Of a DNA stretch of 64,000 nucleotides, positions 27,123 to 35,799 are shown piece by piece (the first letter of the stretch is position 1; each line of letters begins with the position of its first letter). The translations under genes were made by a program, and so were the position numbers. This DNA is from Pseudomonas protegens (GTDB lineage Bacteria > Pseudomonadota > Gammaproteobacteria > Pseudomonadales > Pseudomonadaceae), in NCBI RefSeq assembly GCF_003363755.1, contig NZ_CP031396.1, positions 4,306,001 to 4,370,000 of the forward strand. The letters run 5' to 3'. The notes under the pieces are model-generated. The model saw only the letters and a program-made list of their open reading frames with translations. It did no database searches and had not been told where the DNA came from.

Positions 27123-27224
27123 AGGACACTCCATGGTCAAGCCGCAGCGATGCTAAAAGTCCTCATTCCATGCACCGTTCAAGGTCTGAGCCCTGATCAG
27201 GTGCTGGAGGGTGATGCTCTGGAT

Positions 27225-27261
27225 AAACAAAAAGGCGAGAGATTCATCTGAACCTCTCGCC
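27225..27261 (-). terminator. Intrinsic terminator of the repetitive lipoprotein gene
   Basis: On the minus strand GGCGAGAG and CTCTCGCC (27261-27254 and 27241-27234) form an 8 bp stem around 12 bases, followed by TTTTTGTTT. It lies 54 bp after the lipoprotein gene stop and separates that transcript from the TpsB gene. Confidence 0.88.
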
Positions 27262-27314
27262 CTCAACCAAGCGTAGGCGCTGTAGGTGAGGCCGTCGAAT
27301 CGGCCAGGTGCAAA

Positions 27315-28814
27315 TTATTTCCTGCCGCCCAGGGCGCCGGTCAAACCACCCAGCGCACCACCCAGGCCACCGTTGAGACCTGCTCCTGCAGAAGCGCTGC
27401 CGTTGGCGCTGGCTCCGACGCCGAGCCCGGCCCCACCGAGCAGACCGCCGCCGGGGGCAGTGCCGCCGTTGACCAGACCGCCGACCGAGGCCACGGTGCT
27501 GCCCACTGCGCCGAGGGTGCCGCCCAGGGCGCCGCCGACCTGATTGCCGCCTATGCCACCGGCAACAGTGGTACCCACATTGCTCACAGCCCCGCCCGCT
27601 TGGCCCAGCAGACCGCTGACCGCGCCACCCAGGCCACTGGCTGCGCCCACTTGCTGGGTCAGGCCGGTGACGGAGCTGGTGACCGGATTCAACGCCGAAC
27701 CCAGGTTTACGCCGACACTGGCCAGGGGCGCGGTGACCACCAGGTTGGGAGTACCTGGGCCGCCCAGGGCTCCGCCCACCGAGGCGATCAGGCCGCCCAC
27801 CGCACCGGCGGCGGCACTCCCTGCGCTGACAGCGCCATTGGTGTTGCCGGTGTTGATGCCGTTGCCGAGATTGGCCACTGCACCGCCTACGACTTCCAGC
27901 ATGCCGGTGCCGCCCAGGCCAGTACCGCCACCGTTGCTGCCACCGCTTCCGGTGCCGCTCCCGGACTTGCCGACGTAGCCTCCTGCGCTGTTTACCGCGC
28001 CGCTGGCGTTGCTCAGGGCATTGCCCAACAGATCGGTCACAGGGTTGCCATCACCGGTATCGCTGACCTTCTCGCCGGTATCATCCACAGCATCGCTCAC
28101 GCCTTTGATCAGTCCCTTGACGGGGGCGCCCAGGCCGGTGGTGCTGCCCACCTTGTCGGTCAGGCCTTCTGCCATGCTCACTACCGGTACCAGTACCTTG
28201 TCACCCACGCCATCGGTCAGGGTGCCTACTGGGCCGCTACTGGTGACGGTACTCAAGGTGTTGCCCAGCATGGTCACCCGGGTGCCGACACCGCTGAGTA
28301 CCGGGGCCACCCTGGTCACCACGCCACCGACGACCGGAACGCTTTGGGTGGTTGTCGCCAGTTGCCCGCCAAGATCCTTGACTCCGGTGCCCACATCGCC
28401 GACCACGTTGCCGACGGTGGCCGTGGTCTTGCTCAGGGCCTTGGGATCGCTGCCCAGTTTGCCAAGGCCGTTGGTCAAGCCCTCACCAACGCTGTCCACC
28501 ACATTACCGGTAGTGTTGACGGCACTGCGGGCCAGGCCGCCGACCACTGGAACCGTTGCCAGAGAATCGCCCAGGGCGCTGATGCCGTCGCCGACACCGC
28601 TCACGGTAGAACCCACGCCGGACGCCACGTCGGCGGTCACCAGAGTGCTGGGCGTGCCACCGGTTCCGCCATCGGTGCCACCACCACCTGAGCTGGCAGG
28701 AGAACTGCTCGAGCCACTCTTATGACCACCACCGCCGCCGCTGCAGCCCGCCAGGCTGAGGGTCAGGATCATCGCCAGTGCTGTACACGCTTTCCATCCG
28801 AATTGAGTTTTCAT
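27315..28814 (-). CDS. Gly/Val/Ser/Thr-rich repetitive lipoprotein (collagen-like repeat class)
   Basis: ATG 28814 (MKTQFGWKACTALAMIL) gives 499 residues with lipobox SLAGC and a Gly/Ser tract. About 430 residues of degenerate short repeats follow, built from GG, VGG, VVGGV, LxxVGxTVxxVG and GLxxxLG units. Cys is absent after the lipobox and aromatic residues are nearly absent. Similar Pseudomonas proteins are often labelled collagen-like triple-helix repeat proteins, but regular Gly-X-Y triplets are not seen. It is predicted to be a surface or periplasmic anchored structural protein. No TPS domain is present. Confidence 0.75.
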   Translation of the reverse strand: MKTQFGWKACTALAMILTLSLAGCSGGGGGHKSGSSSSPASSGGGGTDGGTGGTPSTLVTADVASGVGSTVSGVGDGISALGDSLATVPVVGGLARSAVNTTGNVVDSVGEGLTNGLGKLGSDPKALSKTTATVGNVVGDVGTGVKDLGGQLATTTQSVPVVGGVVTRVAPVLSGVGTRVTMLGNTLSTVTSSGPVGTLTDGVGDKVLVPVVSMAEGLTDKVGSTTGLGAPVKGLIKGVSDAVDDTGEKVSDTGDGNPVTDLLGNALSNASGAVNSAGGYVGKSGSGTGSGGSNGGGTGLGGTGMLEVVGGAVANLGNGINTGNTNGAVSAGSAAAGAVGGLIASVGGALGGPGTPNLVVTAPLASVGVNLGSALNPVTSSVTGLTQQVGAASGLGGAVSGLLGQAGGAVSNVGTTVAGGIGGNQVGGALGGTLGAVGSTVASVGGLVNGGTAPGGGLLGGAGLGVGASANGSASAGAGLNGGLGGALGGLTGALGGRK

Positions 28815-29234
28815 GAGAGGTATCCCTTGCACCTATTACAACGTTCGTTGTTTTCGATAGCTCTCCAGTTCTATTGCTGGAGATACCGTCGTCCGTTGTC
28901 TACATAAAAGGCGCGAGAGACTTTTTGAACAATTATGAACTTGGTATTAATGAGTTTTATTCTTGGTTTTTTACTGCTTTAAAAGTGACTAGTTTGAAAG
29001 TATTGTTTGTGAAGTTTGTGTATTTTAAGTTGTTATTTATCAATGCCTTGTATCTATGGGTGGAGCGGCTGCTCGTGAGCTATAAACGAAAGTTATATAT
29101 ATATAATTAATGGGTTTTATTTTGTTTTCTGCTCGAGAGAGCGGCAGTTTTCTAAGATTCTATTAGTGGCTGTCGAGGACTTTCAAATCTGCGCTGGCCT
29201 ATACTGCGCGGCCGAATTGCTGTTGGAGCCTGTG
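28815..29234. other. AT-rich intergenic region (420 bp)
   Basis: Between the divergent lipoprotein and transporter genes the composition changes sharply. About 28880-29150 is dominated by A and T, with a TATATATATA tract near 29095-29105 and several T runs. A 78-codon open frame at 28874-29110 is Leu/Phe/Tyr-rich and has no ribosome site, so it is probably chance. The region may contain the lipoprotein promoter and a site for MvaT/H-NS-like silencers. Confidence 0.6.
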
Positions 29235-29684
29235 ATGCCTAGTCCAATCTGGTGGCTGTTGTGCCTGCCGTTTTTCGCTGGGGCCTTTCTGGCCCTGCAA
29301 GCCGGAATCAATGGTCAGTTGGCCAAGCAGGTCGGCGGTGTGCTGGCCGCAGCACTGATTTCCTTTTTTGTCGGTACTGCAGCCCTGTTGATCCTGGTGT
29401 TGATGCAGCGTGAGATGCCCTCGTTGAGTGCCCTCAAGGGCCTGACCTGGTGGCACTGGTGTGGCGGCCTGCTGGGGGTCTTTTTCATCACCACCGCAGC
29501 TTTTGCCGGGCCACGGATCGGCGCCTTGCTGTTCATGGCTCTGGTGCTGGCGGGTCAGTTGAGCATGGCCCTGGCCCTGGACCACTTTGGTTGGGTAGGC
29601 TTTCGCGAGGCGCCGGTGAGCCTCGGCAAGATTGCCGGATTGCTGCTGATCGTCGCCGGTGTAGTGCTTATTCGCCGGGGGTGA
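29235..29684 (+). CDS. DMT-superfamily small transporter (YdcZ/DUF606)
   Basis: ATG 29235 has GGAG 7 bp upstream. The 149-residue protein has about five hydrophobic helices and the DUF606 pattern: AGAFLALQAGINGQLAK, then WWHWCGGLLGVFFITTAAFAGPRIG. This is one of the half-size drug/metabolite transporter subfamilies, which probably dimerise. Its substrate is unknown. It converges with the MaoC gene, 7 bp away. Confidence 0.85.
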   Translation: MPSPIWWLLCLPFFAGAFLALQAGINGQLAKQVGGVLAAALISFFVGTAALLILVLMQREMPSLSALKGLTWWHWCGGLLGVFFITTAAFAGPRIGALLFMALVLAGQLSMALALDHFGWVGFREAPVSLGKIAGLLLIVAGVVLIRRG

Positions 29685-29691
29685 TGAGGGC

Positions 29692-30546
29692 TCAGGCGAT
29701 GGGCTGCCAGCGACCCTGCATATGTTGCAGATCGCCATTGCCCAGTAGCTGGAGTTCGCCACTGGACCCTGCTGCGCTGGCCAGCAGGCGGACGGTCCCG
29801 GGCAGCAGCACGGGCTTGATGAAATGCACCGACACTTCGATATTCGCGGCCGGCAGGTGCTCGCTCAGTGCCGCCAGGGTCATGGCCTTGTTCCACAGAC
29901 CGTGGGCTATGGCCTGGGGAAAGCCAAACAGGCGGGCACTCCAGGCGCTGAGGTGGATAGGGTTGTAGTCACCAGAGACCCTGGCGTAGCGCCGGCCGAT
30001 ATTGCTTTCGGCCTGCCAGCGGCTCACCTCGTTCAGGCCTTCGCCCAATGGTGGGAGCGGCGCGACAGGTTCTCCGGGCACCTTGACGGTGCGACAGAGC
30101 ATCTGGCTTTCGGCTTCCCAGAGTGGCCCCAGCAGATCGTCCACGGTGGTCAGCAGATCGAACACCGCCCCCTTGGCGTGAGGTTGCAGGTTGTCTACCC
30201 GGACGCCGATGCGCACGCTGCTGACGTTGCCCATGGGGCGCAACACTCGAATCCGGTTGGCCAGATGAACCAGCCCCAGCAACGGGAAGGGGAAGTTCTG
30301 GGCAGTGAGCAGCTGCATCTGCAGGGCGAAGGCCAGCACATGGGGATAGGTAGCGGGAAGCAGGCCGTTGTCGGCAAAACCGCAGACCTTGCGATAGGCC
30401 GCCAGCTGTTTGGGCTCCAGGCTGATCCAGCAGCGCAGGCCATCTTCGGGCAACTCGATGCCATTGCTCCGCCGTCTCAGCGCCGCCTTGAGAAACAGCG
30501 GCGGCAAGAGCGCAGGCAGGTTCAGTTCATGCCAGTGCGTTGTCAT
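29692..30546 (-). CDS. MaoC-like (R)-specific enoyl hydratase/dehydratase
   Basis: ATG 30546 starts MTTHWHELNLP and gives 284 residues. The N-terminal half is a divergent hot-dog domain. The C-terminal half carries the MaoC hydratase motif RRYARVSGDYNPIHLSAWSARLFGFPQAIAHG with the catalytic Asp/His pair. It would hydrate enoyl-CoA or enoyl-ACP. The gene starts 2 bp after the long FabG gene stop, so the two form an operon in fatty-acid or polyhydroxyalkanoate-type metabolism. Confidence 0.85.
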   Translation of the reverse strand: MTTHWHELNLPALLPPLFLKAALRRRSNGIELPEDGLRCWISLEPKQLAAYRKVCGFADNGLLPATYPHVLAFALQMQLLTAQNFPFPLLGLVHLANRIRVLRPMGNVSSVRIGVRVDNLQPHAKGAVFDLLTTVDDLLGPLWEAESQMLCRTVKVPGEPVAPLPPLGEGLNEVSRWQAESNIGRRYARVSGDYNPIHLSAWSARLFGFPQAIAHGLWNKAMTLAALSEHLPAANIEVSVHFIKPVLLPGTVRLLASAAGSSGELQLLGNGDLQHMQGRWQPIA

Positions 30547-30548
30547 CT

Positions 30549-31901
30549 TCAGGCTCCCAGGACACTTTGGCCACACACCCGCAAGGCTTGCCCGCTGACC
30601 GCGCCACTGCCCGGCTGGCCGAGCCAGGCCACGGCCTCGGCGACGTCCTGAGGCAGGCCGCCCTGGCCCAGGGAACTCATGCGGCGTCCGGCTTCGCGCA
30701 AGGCGAAGGGCACCTTGGCGGTCATCTGGGTCTCGATGAAGCCTGGCGCCACGGCGTTGATGCTGATGTCCCGGGCCTTGAGCAGCGGTGCCCAGGCCTG
30801 GGCCAGGCCGATCAGCCCGGCCTTGCTGGCGGCGTAGTTGGTCTGTCCGCGGTTGCCGGCAATGCCGCTGATGGAGGCCAACAGGATCACGCGTCCGTGA
30901 TCGTGCAGCCGGCCGCTGTCGAGCAGGGCCTGGGTCAGTACCTGCGGGGCGTTGAGGTTCACCGCCAGCACGGCGTCCCAGAACTCGGCGGTCATGTTGG
31001 CCAGGGTCTTGTCCCGGGTGATCCCGGCGTTGTGCACCAGAATGTCGATGCCCTCGGGCAGTTGTTCGAGCAACTGGGCCGGGGCGTCCTCGGCGCAGAT
31101 ATCCAGGCCGATGGCGCGTGCGCCGAGACGGGCCGCCAGAGCGTCCAGGTCGGCCTTGGCCTGGGGCACATCCAGCAACAGCACCTGGGCCCCGTCCCGG
31201 GCCAGGGTTTCGGCGATGGCCGCGCCAATGCCCCGGGCCGCGCCGGTGACCAGGGCCTTGCGCCCGGCCAGCGGGCGGCTCCAGTCCTGGACCTGACTGG
31301 CGCAGGGCTGCAAGTGGATCACCTGCCCGGAAACATAGGCGCTCTTGGGCGAGAGAAAGAATCGCAGGGCGCCTTCCAACTGCTCTTCGGCGCCCTCGGC
31401 CACGTACAGCAGTTGCAGGGTGGCGCCGTTGCGCAGCTCCTTGGCCAGGGAGCGACTAAAGCCTTCCAGGGCATGCTGGGCGCTGGCGGCAAAGGGCTCT
31501 GCCAGGGTGTGCGGAGCACGTCCGAGGATCAGCAGATGGGCGCTGGATTCAAGGCTGCGCAGCAGCGGCTGGAAGAACTCCCGCAGTTGCTTGAGTTGAT
31601 CGGTATGCCGCAGTTCGCTGGCATCGAAGACCACGGCCTTGAGCTTGGGCCCATGGCCGGGAATCCAGGGCGTGGCCAGGGTTGGGTCGGTGCCGTAGCT
31701 GTAGACCGAATCGGTCAGGCGCGGTGCCAGGGCGCTCACCTGTTGGGCCATGGCGCCGCCACCGATCAACAGAGCGCCTTCGATGGGCCGCAGGCGGCCG
31801 GCCTGCCAGCGCTCCAGACGTACCGGTGACGGCAGGCCAAGGGCCCCGACCAGGCGCTGGCCGATGGACGAATTGGCGAAGTCGATATAACGGTCGGACA
31901 T
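30549..31901 (-). CDS. Long 3-oxoacyl-ACP/CoA reductase (high-molecular-weight FabG)
   Basis: ATG 31901 has GGAG 8 bp upstream. The 450-residue protein has an N-terminal degenerate Rossmann-like domain (about 1-205) and a C-terminal SDR domain. The SDR part has cofactor motif VTGAARGIGAAIAE, NAGI, the catalytic Ser in LASISG and YAASKAG (Tyr/Lys). Two-domain FabG proteins of this length (FabG4 type) reduce 3-oxoacyl-CoA with NADH. It is translated with the MaoC gene and divergent from a thiolase gene. Confidence 0.88.
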   Translation of the reverse strand: MSDRYIDFANSSIGQRLVGALGLPSPVRLERWQAGRLRPIEGALLIGGGAMAQQVSALAPRLTDSVYSYGTDPTLATPWIPGHGPKLKAVVFDASELRHTDQLKQLREFFQPLLRSLESSAHLLILGRAPHTLAEPFAASAQHALEGFSRSLAKELRNGATLQLLYVAEGAEEQLEGALRFFLSPKSAYVSGQVIHLQPCASQVQDWSRPLAGRKALVTGAARGIGAAIAETLARDGAQVLLLDVPQAKADLDALAARLGARAIGLDICAEDAPAQLLEQLPEGIDILVHNAGITRDKTLANMTAEFWDAVLAVNLNAPQVLTQALLDSGRLHDHGRVILLASISGIAGNRGQTNYAASKAGLIGLAQAWAPLLKARDISINAVAPGFIETQMTAKVPFALREAGRRMSSLGQGGLPQDVAEAVAWLGQPGSGAVSGQALRVCGQSVLGA

Positions 31902-32034
31902 GGAACGCACTCCGCAGGCTGGGGTTCAAAGTGTGGACCACGAATGGCCCCGAGTCGTTCGATCTGCGAGAAGCCTCCTACGCTAGTGGGAGAGGTACTC
32001 ACCGAAGTCGCACTCATAGAATAGGGAGCTTTCC

Positions 32035-33312
32035 ATGACACAGCTGCGTCGCGTCGCGATTATCGGCGGTAACCGCATTCCCTTCGCCCGCTCCAACGGC
32101 CCGTATGCCACGGCCAGCAACCAGGCCATGCTCACGGCCGCCCTGGAGGGCCTGATCGAGCGTTACCAGCTCCACGGCCTGCGCCTTGGCGAAGTGGCGG
32201 CGGGGGCGGTGCTCAAGCACTCGCGGGACTTCAACCTGACCCGGGAGTGCGTACTGGGTTCGCGGCTATCGCCCACCACCCCGGCCTACGACATCCAGCA
32301 AGCCTGTGGCACCGGCCTGGAAGCGGCCTTGCTGGTGGCCAACAAGATTGCCCTGGGGCAGATCGACTGCGGCATCGCCGGTGGCGTCGACACCACCTCG
32401 GATGCGCCGATCGGGGTCAACGAGGGGCTGCGGCAGATCCTGTTGCAGGCCAATCGGGCCAAGACTACCGGCGACAAGCTGAAGATCCTGCTGCAGTTGC
32501 GGCCCCATCACCTCAAGCCGGAACTGCCGCGCAACGGTGAGCCGCGCACCGGCCTGTCCATGGGCGAACACTGCGAACAGATGGCCAAGACCTGGAACAT
32601 TCCCCGTGGCGAACAGGACCAACTGGCCCTGGAAAGCCACCAGAAGATGGCCGCCGCCTATGCCGAAGGCTGGCACGACGACCTGCTCACCCCCTTCCTC
32701 GGCCTGACCCGGGACAACAACCTGCGCCCGGACCTGACTCTGGAAAAGCTCGCCAGCCTCAAGCCGGCCTTCGATCGCAGTGCCGCGGGCACCCTCACCG
32801 CCGGCAACTCCACGCCGCTGACCGATGGCGCCTCCCTGGTGTTGCTGGGCAGTGAACAATGGGCCCAGGAGCGCGGCCTGCCGATCCTCGCCTACCTGCG
32901 CGATGGCGAGGCTGGCGCGGTGGACTTCGTCAAAGGCGCCGAAGGTCTGCTGATGGCCCCGGTGTATGCCGTGCCGCGCTTGCTGGCGCGCAACGGGCTG
33001 AGCCTGCAGGACTTTGATTATTACGAGATCCACGAAGCCTTTGCCGCCCAGGTGCTGTGCACCCTCAAGGCCTGGGAGGACGCGGATTACTGCAAGACCC
33101 GCCTGTGCCTCGACGCGCCTCTGGGGCGCATCGATCGCGCCCGGCTTAACGTCAAAGGCAGCTCCCTGGCGGCGGGGCACCCGTTTGCCGCCACCGGCGG
33201 GCGCATTGTCGCCAACCTGGCGAAGTTGCTGAGTGTGGCGGGGCAGGGTCGTGGGCTGATTTCGATCTGTGCGGCGGGCGGACAGGGTGTGACGGCGATC
33301 ATCGAACGCTGA
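32035..33312 (+). CDS. Acetyl-CoA C-acyltransferase (thiolase, FadI-like)
   Basis: The 425-residue thiolase has the acyl-accepting Cys in QQACGTGLEA, the His of EIHEAF, and the deprotonating Cys in ICAAGGQG near the C-terminus. KGSSLAAGHPFAATGGRIV is the usual thiolase signature, with Ser in place of the commoner Asn-Gly. Its length fits the FadI/trifunctional-type class. It is divergent from the FabG-MaoC operon across 133 bp and probably acts in the same pathway of chain cleavage or condensation. Confidence 0.9.
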   Translation: MTQLRRVAIIGGNRIPFARSNGPYATASNQAMLTAALEGLIERYQLHGLRLGEVAAGAVLKHSRDFNLTRECVLGSRLSPTTPAYDIQQACGTGLEAALLVANKIALGQIDCGIAGGVDTTSDAPIGVNEGLRQILLQANRAKTTGDKLKILLQLRPHHLKPELPRNGEPRTGLSMGEHCEQMAKTWNIPRGEQDQLALESHQKMAAAYAEGWHDDLLTPFLGLTRDNNLRPDLTLEKLASLKPAFDRSAAGTLTAGNSTPLTDGASLVLLGSEQWAQERGLPILAYLRDGEAGAVDFVKGAEGLLMAPVYAVPRLLARNGLSLQDFDYYEIHEAFAAQVLCTLKAWEDADYCKTRLCLDAPLGRIDRARLNVKGSSLAAGHPFAATGGRIVANLAKLLSVAGQGRGLISICAAGGQGVTAIIER

Positions 33313-33323
33313 GATTCGTGGCG

Positions 33324-33389
33324 TTCGCCGGCAAGCCGGTTCCTACAGAGAAGTGCCTCCAAATCCGTAGGAGCCGGCTTGCCGGTGAA
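33324..33389. repeat. REP doublet (REPIN)
   Basis: Two inverted REPs lie 19 bp apart: TTCGCCGGCAAGCCGG...TCCTACA at 33324-33347 and GTAGGAGCCGGCTTGCCGG...TGAA at 33367-33389. They lie between the convergent thiolase and chemoreceptor genes. Confidence 0.88.
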
Positions 33390-33396
33390 AAGGGCC

Positions 33397-35343
33397 TCAA
33401 GTCTTGAAGCGCCGCACCAGGCTGTCCAGCTCATTGGACAGCCCCGCCAAGTTCTGGGAGTCCAGGCGTGCCGCGTTGGCCAGTTCCGCCACCCGTTGCG
33501 CATCGCCATGGATCTGGCTGATGTGCCGGTTGATGTCTTCCGCCACTTGATGCTGCTCCTCGGCGGCGGTGGCGATCTGAGTGTTCATGTCGCGGATCAC
33601 ATCCACCGACTCGCGGATCTGTCCGAAGCTGTTGCGCGCCAGGCCGATGCGGTTCACCGACTGTTGGGAGACTTCCAGGCTGGCGTGCATCTGCTGGGTC
33701 ACGGCGCTGGTGCGCTTGGCCAGGTTGCCCAGCAGCCCGTCGATCTCGGCGGTGGAGTCGGCGGTGCGCTTGGCCAGGGCGCGGACTTCGTCGGCCACCA
33801 CGGCAAAACCGCGTCCCTGCTCTCCGGCCCGGGCAGCCTCAATGGCGGCGTTGAGGGCCAGCAGGTTGGTCTGTTCGGCGATGGAGCGGATGGTGCCGAG
33901 GATCGACTGGATGTCGTTGCTGTCGCGTTCCAGTTGCTGCATCGATTGCGCCGATTGCTCGATCTCCTGGCTCAGGCGGTCGACGCTGTGCACCGCGTCG
34001 TCGATCTGCTGCTGGCCTTCCTGGGCCTGACGCTGGCCACTGTCTGCCGACTCGGCGGCCTGGCTGCAGGAGCGAGCCACTTCGTTGGCCGTGGCCACCA
34101 TTTCGTGGAAGGCCGTGGACACCATGTCCACCGCTTCGCGCTGGCGTCCGGCGGCTTCGGCCATGTCGTTGGAAACCTGGGTCGAGGAATGGGAGGTGGC
34201 GAGAATCTTCTGTGCCGCCTGGCCGATGTGCTGGATCAGGCTGCGGATCGCCGCGAGGAACTGGTTGAACCAGTTGGCCAGTTGCGCGGTTTCATCGCTG
34301 CCACGGATGTTCAGGTTGCGGGTCAGGTCGCCTTCACCCTGGGCGATGCCTTCCAGGCCACTGGCGACACTGCGGATCGGCCGCACGATGAGGCTGGCGA
34401 AGCTGGCTCCGAATACCGCGAACAACACGGCCAGGACCCCGGCGATCACGGCGATGATCCAGGTCAGCTGGGTGGCCGAGCCCATGACTTCGTTCTGCTT
34501 GATCAGGCCGATGAAGGTCCAGCCCAGTTGTTCGGAAGGCCAGACGTTGGCCATGTAGTGCTCGCCACCCAGTTCCACTTGCACCAGGCCCTTGCCGGTC
34601 TTGGCCAGCTGCGCGTATCCCTCGCCGAGGCTGTCCAGGGCCTTGAAGTTATGCTCCGGCTGCTTGGGGTCCACCAGCACCGTGCCGTTGTTTTCCATCA
34701 GCATCAGGTAGCCGGACTCGCCCAGCTTGATCTGCTTGACGATTTCGGTGAGCTGCTTGAGCGACACGTCGACCGCGACCACGCCGCCTTGGGGGCCCAA
34801 CTGGTTGGCCAGGGAGCGCACGGTGCTGACCAGCACCGCATCGTCCGGGGCCCAGTAGTACGCATCGGTGCGCAGGGTCTTGCCCGGGCTGGCCAGCGCG
34901 GCCTTGTACCAGGGGCGCACGCGGGGATCGTAGTTGGCCAGCTTCAGGTCGGCGGGCCAGGAGACGTAACCGCCGTTGCTCACGCCATAGGACACATAGG
35001 CATAGGCGGGGTGGCTGGCGGCCATGGCGGCGAACAGTTCGAAGATGCGTTTGTCCTGCTCGCCTTCCGGAACCTTGGCGGCATCGGCGCTCATCCAGGT
35101 CTTGAGGTCGCCGCCGGCCTGGGTCAGCAAGGGTTGGGCTGCCAGGTAGTCGATGTTCTGGCTGATGCCTTCGAAGAACAGCTGCATGGCATTGGCCACT
35201 TGGCGGATCTCGCGGCCGCTGCCGTCGACAAAGGTGTTTTGCGCTTCGCTGCGCAGGTTGATCACCACCAGCGTGGCCACCAGCACCACGGGCAGGCAGG
35301 CAATGGCGGCGAAGGCCCAGGTGAGTTTCTGTTTGATATTCAT
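33397..35343 (-). CDS. Methyl-accepting chemotaxis protein with dCache sensor domain
   Basis: The 648-residue receptor has TM1 at about residues 10-30, a periplasmic dCache_1 domain (about 35-275), TM2 (about 290-315), HAMP (about 315-370) and an MCP signalling domain. The hairpin tip is RSIAEQTNLLALNAAIEAARAGEQGRGFAVVADEVR. In the distal pocket YDPRVRPWY, TDAYYW and VVAVDVSL resemble the amino-acid-binding dCache motif, so an amino acid or amine ligand is plausible. There is no C-terminal CheR-tethering pentapeptide. Confidence 0.9.
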   Translation of the reverse strand: MNIKQKLTWAFAAIACLPVVLVATLVVINLRSEAQNTFVDGSGREIRQVANAMQLFFEGISQNIDYLAAQPLLTQAGGDLKTWMSADAAKVPEGEQDKRIFELFAAMAASHPAYAYVSYGVSNGGYVSWPADLKLANYDPRVRPWYKAALASPGKTLRTDAYYWAPDDAVLVSTVRSLANQLGPQGGVVAVDVSLKQLTEIVKQIKLGESGYLMLMENNGTVLVDPKQPEHNFKALDSLGEGYAQLAKTGKGLVQVELGGEHYMANVWPSEQLGWTFIGLIKQNEVMGSATQLTWIIAVIAGVLAVLFAVFGASFASLIVRPIRSVASGLEGIAQGEGDLTRNLNIRGSDETAQLANWFNQFLAAIRSLIQHIGQAAQKILATSHSSTQVSNDMAEAAGRQREAVDMVSTAFHEMVATANEVARSCSQAAESADSGQRQAQEGQQQIDDAVHSVDRLSQEIEQSAQSMQQLERDSNDIQSILGTIRSIAEQTNLLALNAAIEAARAGEQGRGFAVVADEVRALAKRTADSTAEIDGLLGNLAKRTSAVTQQMHASLEVSQQSVNRIGLARNSFGQIRESVDVIRDMNTQIATAAEEQHQVAEDINRHISQIHGDAQRVAELANAARLDSQNLAGLSNELDSLVRRFKT

Positions 35344-35799
35344 CCGCGCTCCAGATTTTCTTGTATGACCACGAAGTGCAGGCGACTCGCGGATTATTGG
35401 CAGCTTGAAAGATGGCGCTGATTGCAGTCCCTGAGGCAGAAGTCGAGCAGGCAGCGATCGAACCTTGGCCGGCGGCTGACGTCTTTATTGGATTGTCGGA
35501 CAAAATCCCTTTGTCTCTGATGACTTCGGCTGGGCCGGCGGAAAATTGAGTCGCGCAGAGAAAAAACCTCCTTGAAGACGCCAAGGGCGTGCGACGGATG
35601 GCGGCAATCTCTCACGCCATGGCGGACGTTGTTCGCTGGCCACTCGGCTATGATCCTCGGCGGCAGCGCTTCAGGGATCTGGCACATTGAGTGCATTGCT
35701 GTCGTCCGGCGCTCGGCAGCCCTTTCCCGTGGTGGGAGGATTGCCGTATAACGAGTGACTTTCGCGTGTTTGGTAACAAGGGACCCACAATAAAAGCTG
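35344..35799. other. Intergenic region between the chemoreceptor and RIO kinase genes (456 bp)
   Basis: No convincing gene is seen: open frames here are antisense or lack ribosome sites. It should carry the two divergent promoters. A sigma-54-like sequence at 35680-35695 is listed separately. Confidence 0.5.
35680..35695 (+). promoter_or_regulatory. Possible sigma-54 promoter upstream of the RIO kinase gene
   Basis: TGGCACATTGAGTGCA has the -24 GG and -12 GC with the required 10 bp between them and a perfect TGGCAC. The -12 element is GTGCA instead of TTGCA. It lies about 105 bp before the RIO start codon. Confidence 0.35.

Noticed and set aside
27123..27314. TpsB and the repetitive lipoprotein as one operon
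   Set aside because: An 8 bp GC stem followed by a T-rich run lies between them on the coding strand, so independent transcripts are more likely.
28874..29110. 78-codon open frame in the AT-rich region
   Set aside because: AT-rich DNA has few chance stops of the GC type, the product is Phe/Leu/Tyr-rich without a motif, and no Shine-Dalgarno sequence precedes it.
33379..35421. 680-codon open frame antisense to the chemoreceptor gene
   Set aside because: Shadow of the receptor gene; His/Gly/Leu-rich sequence with no domain.
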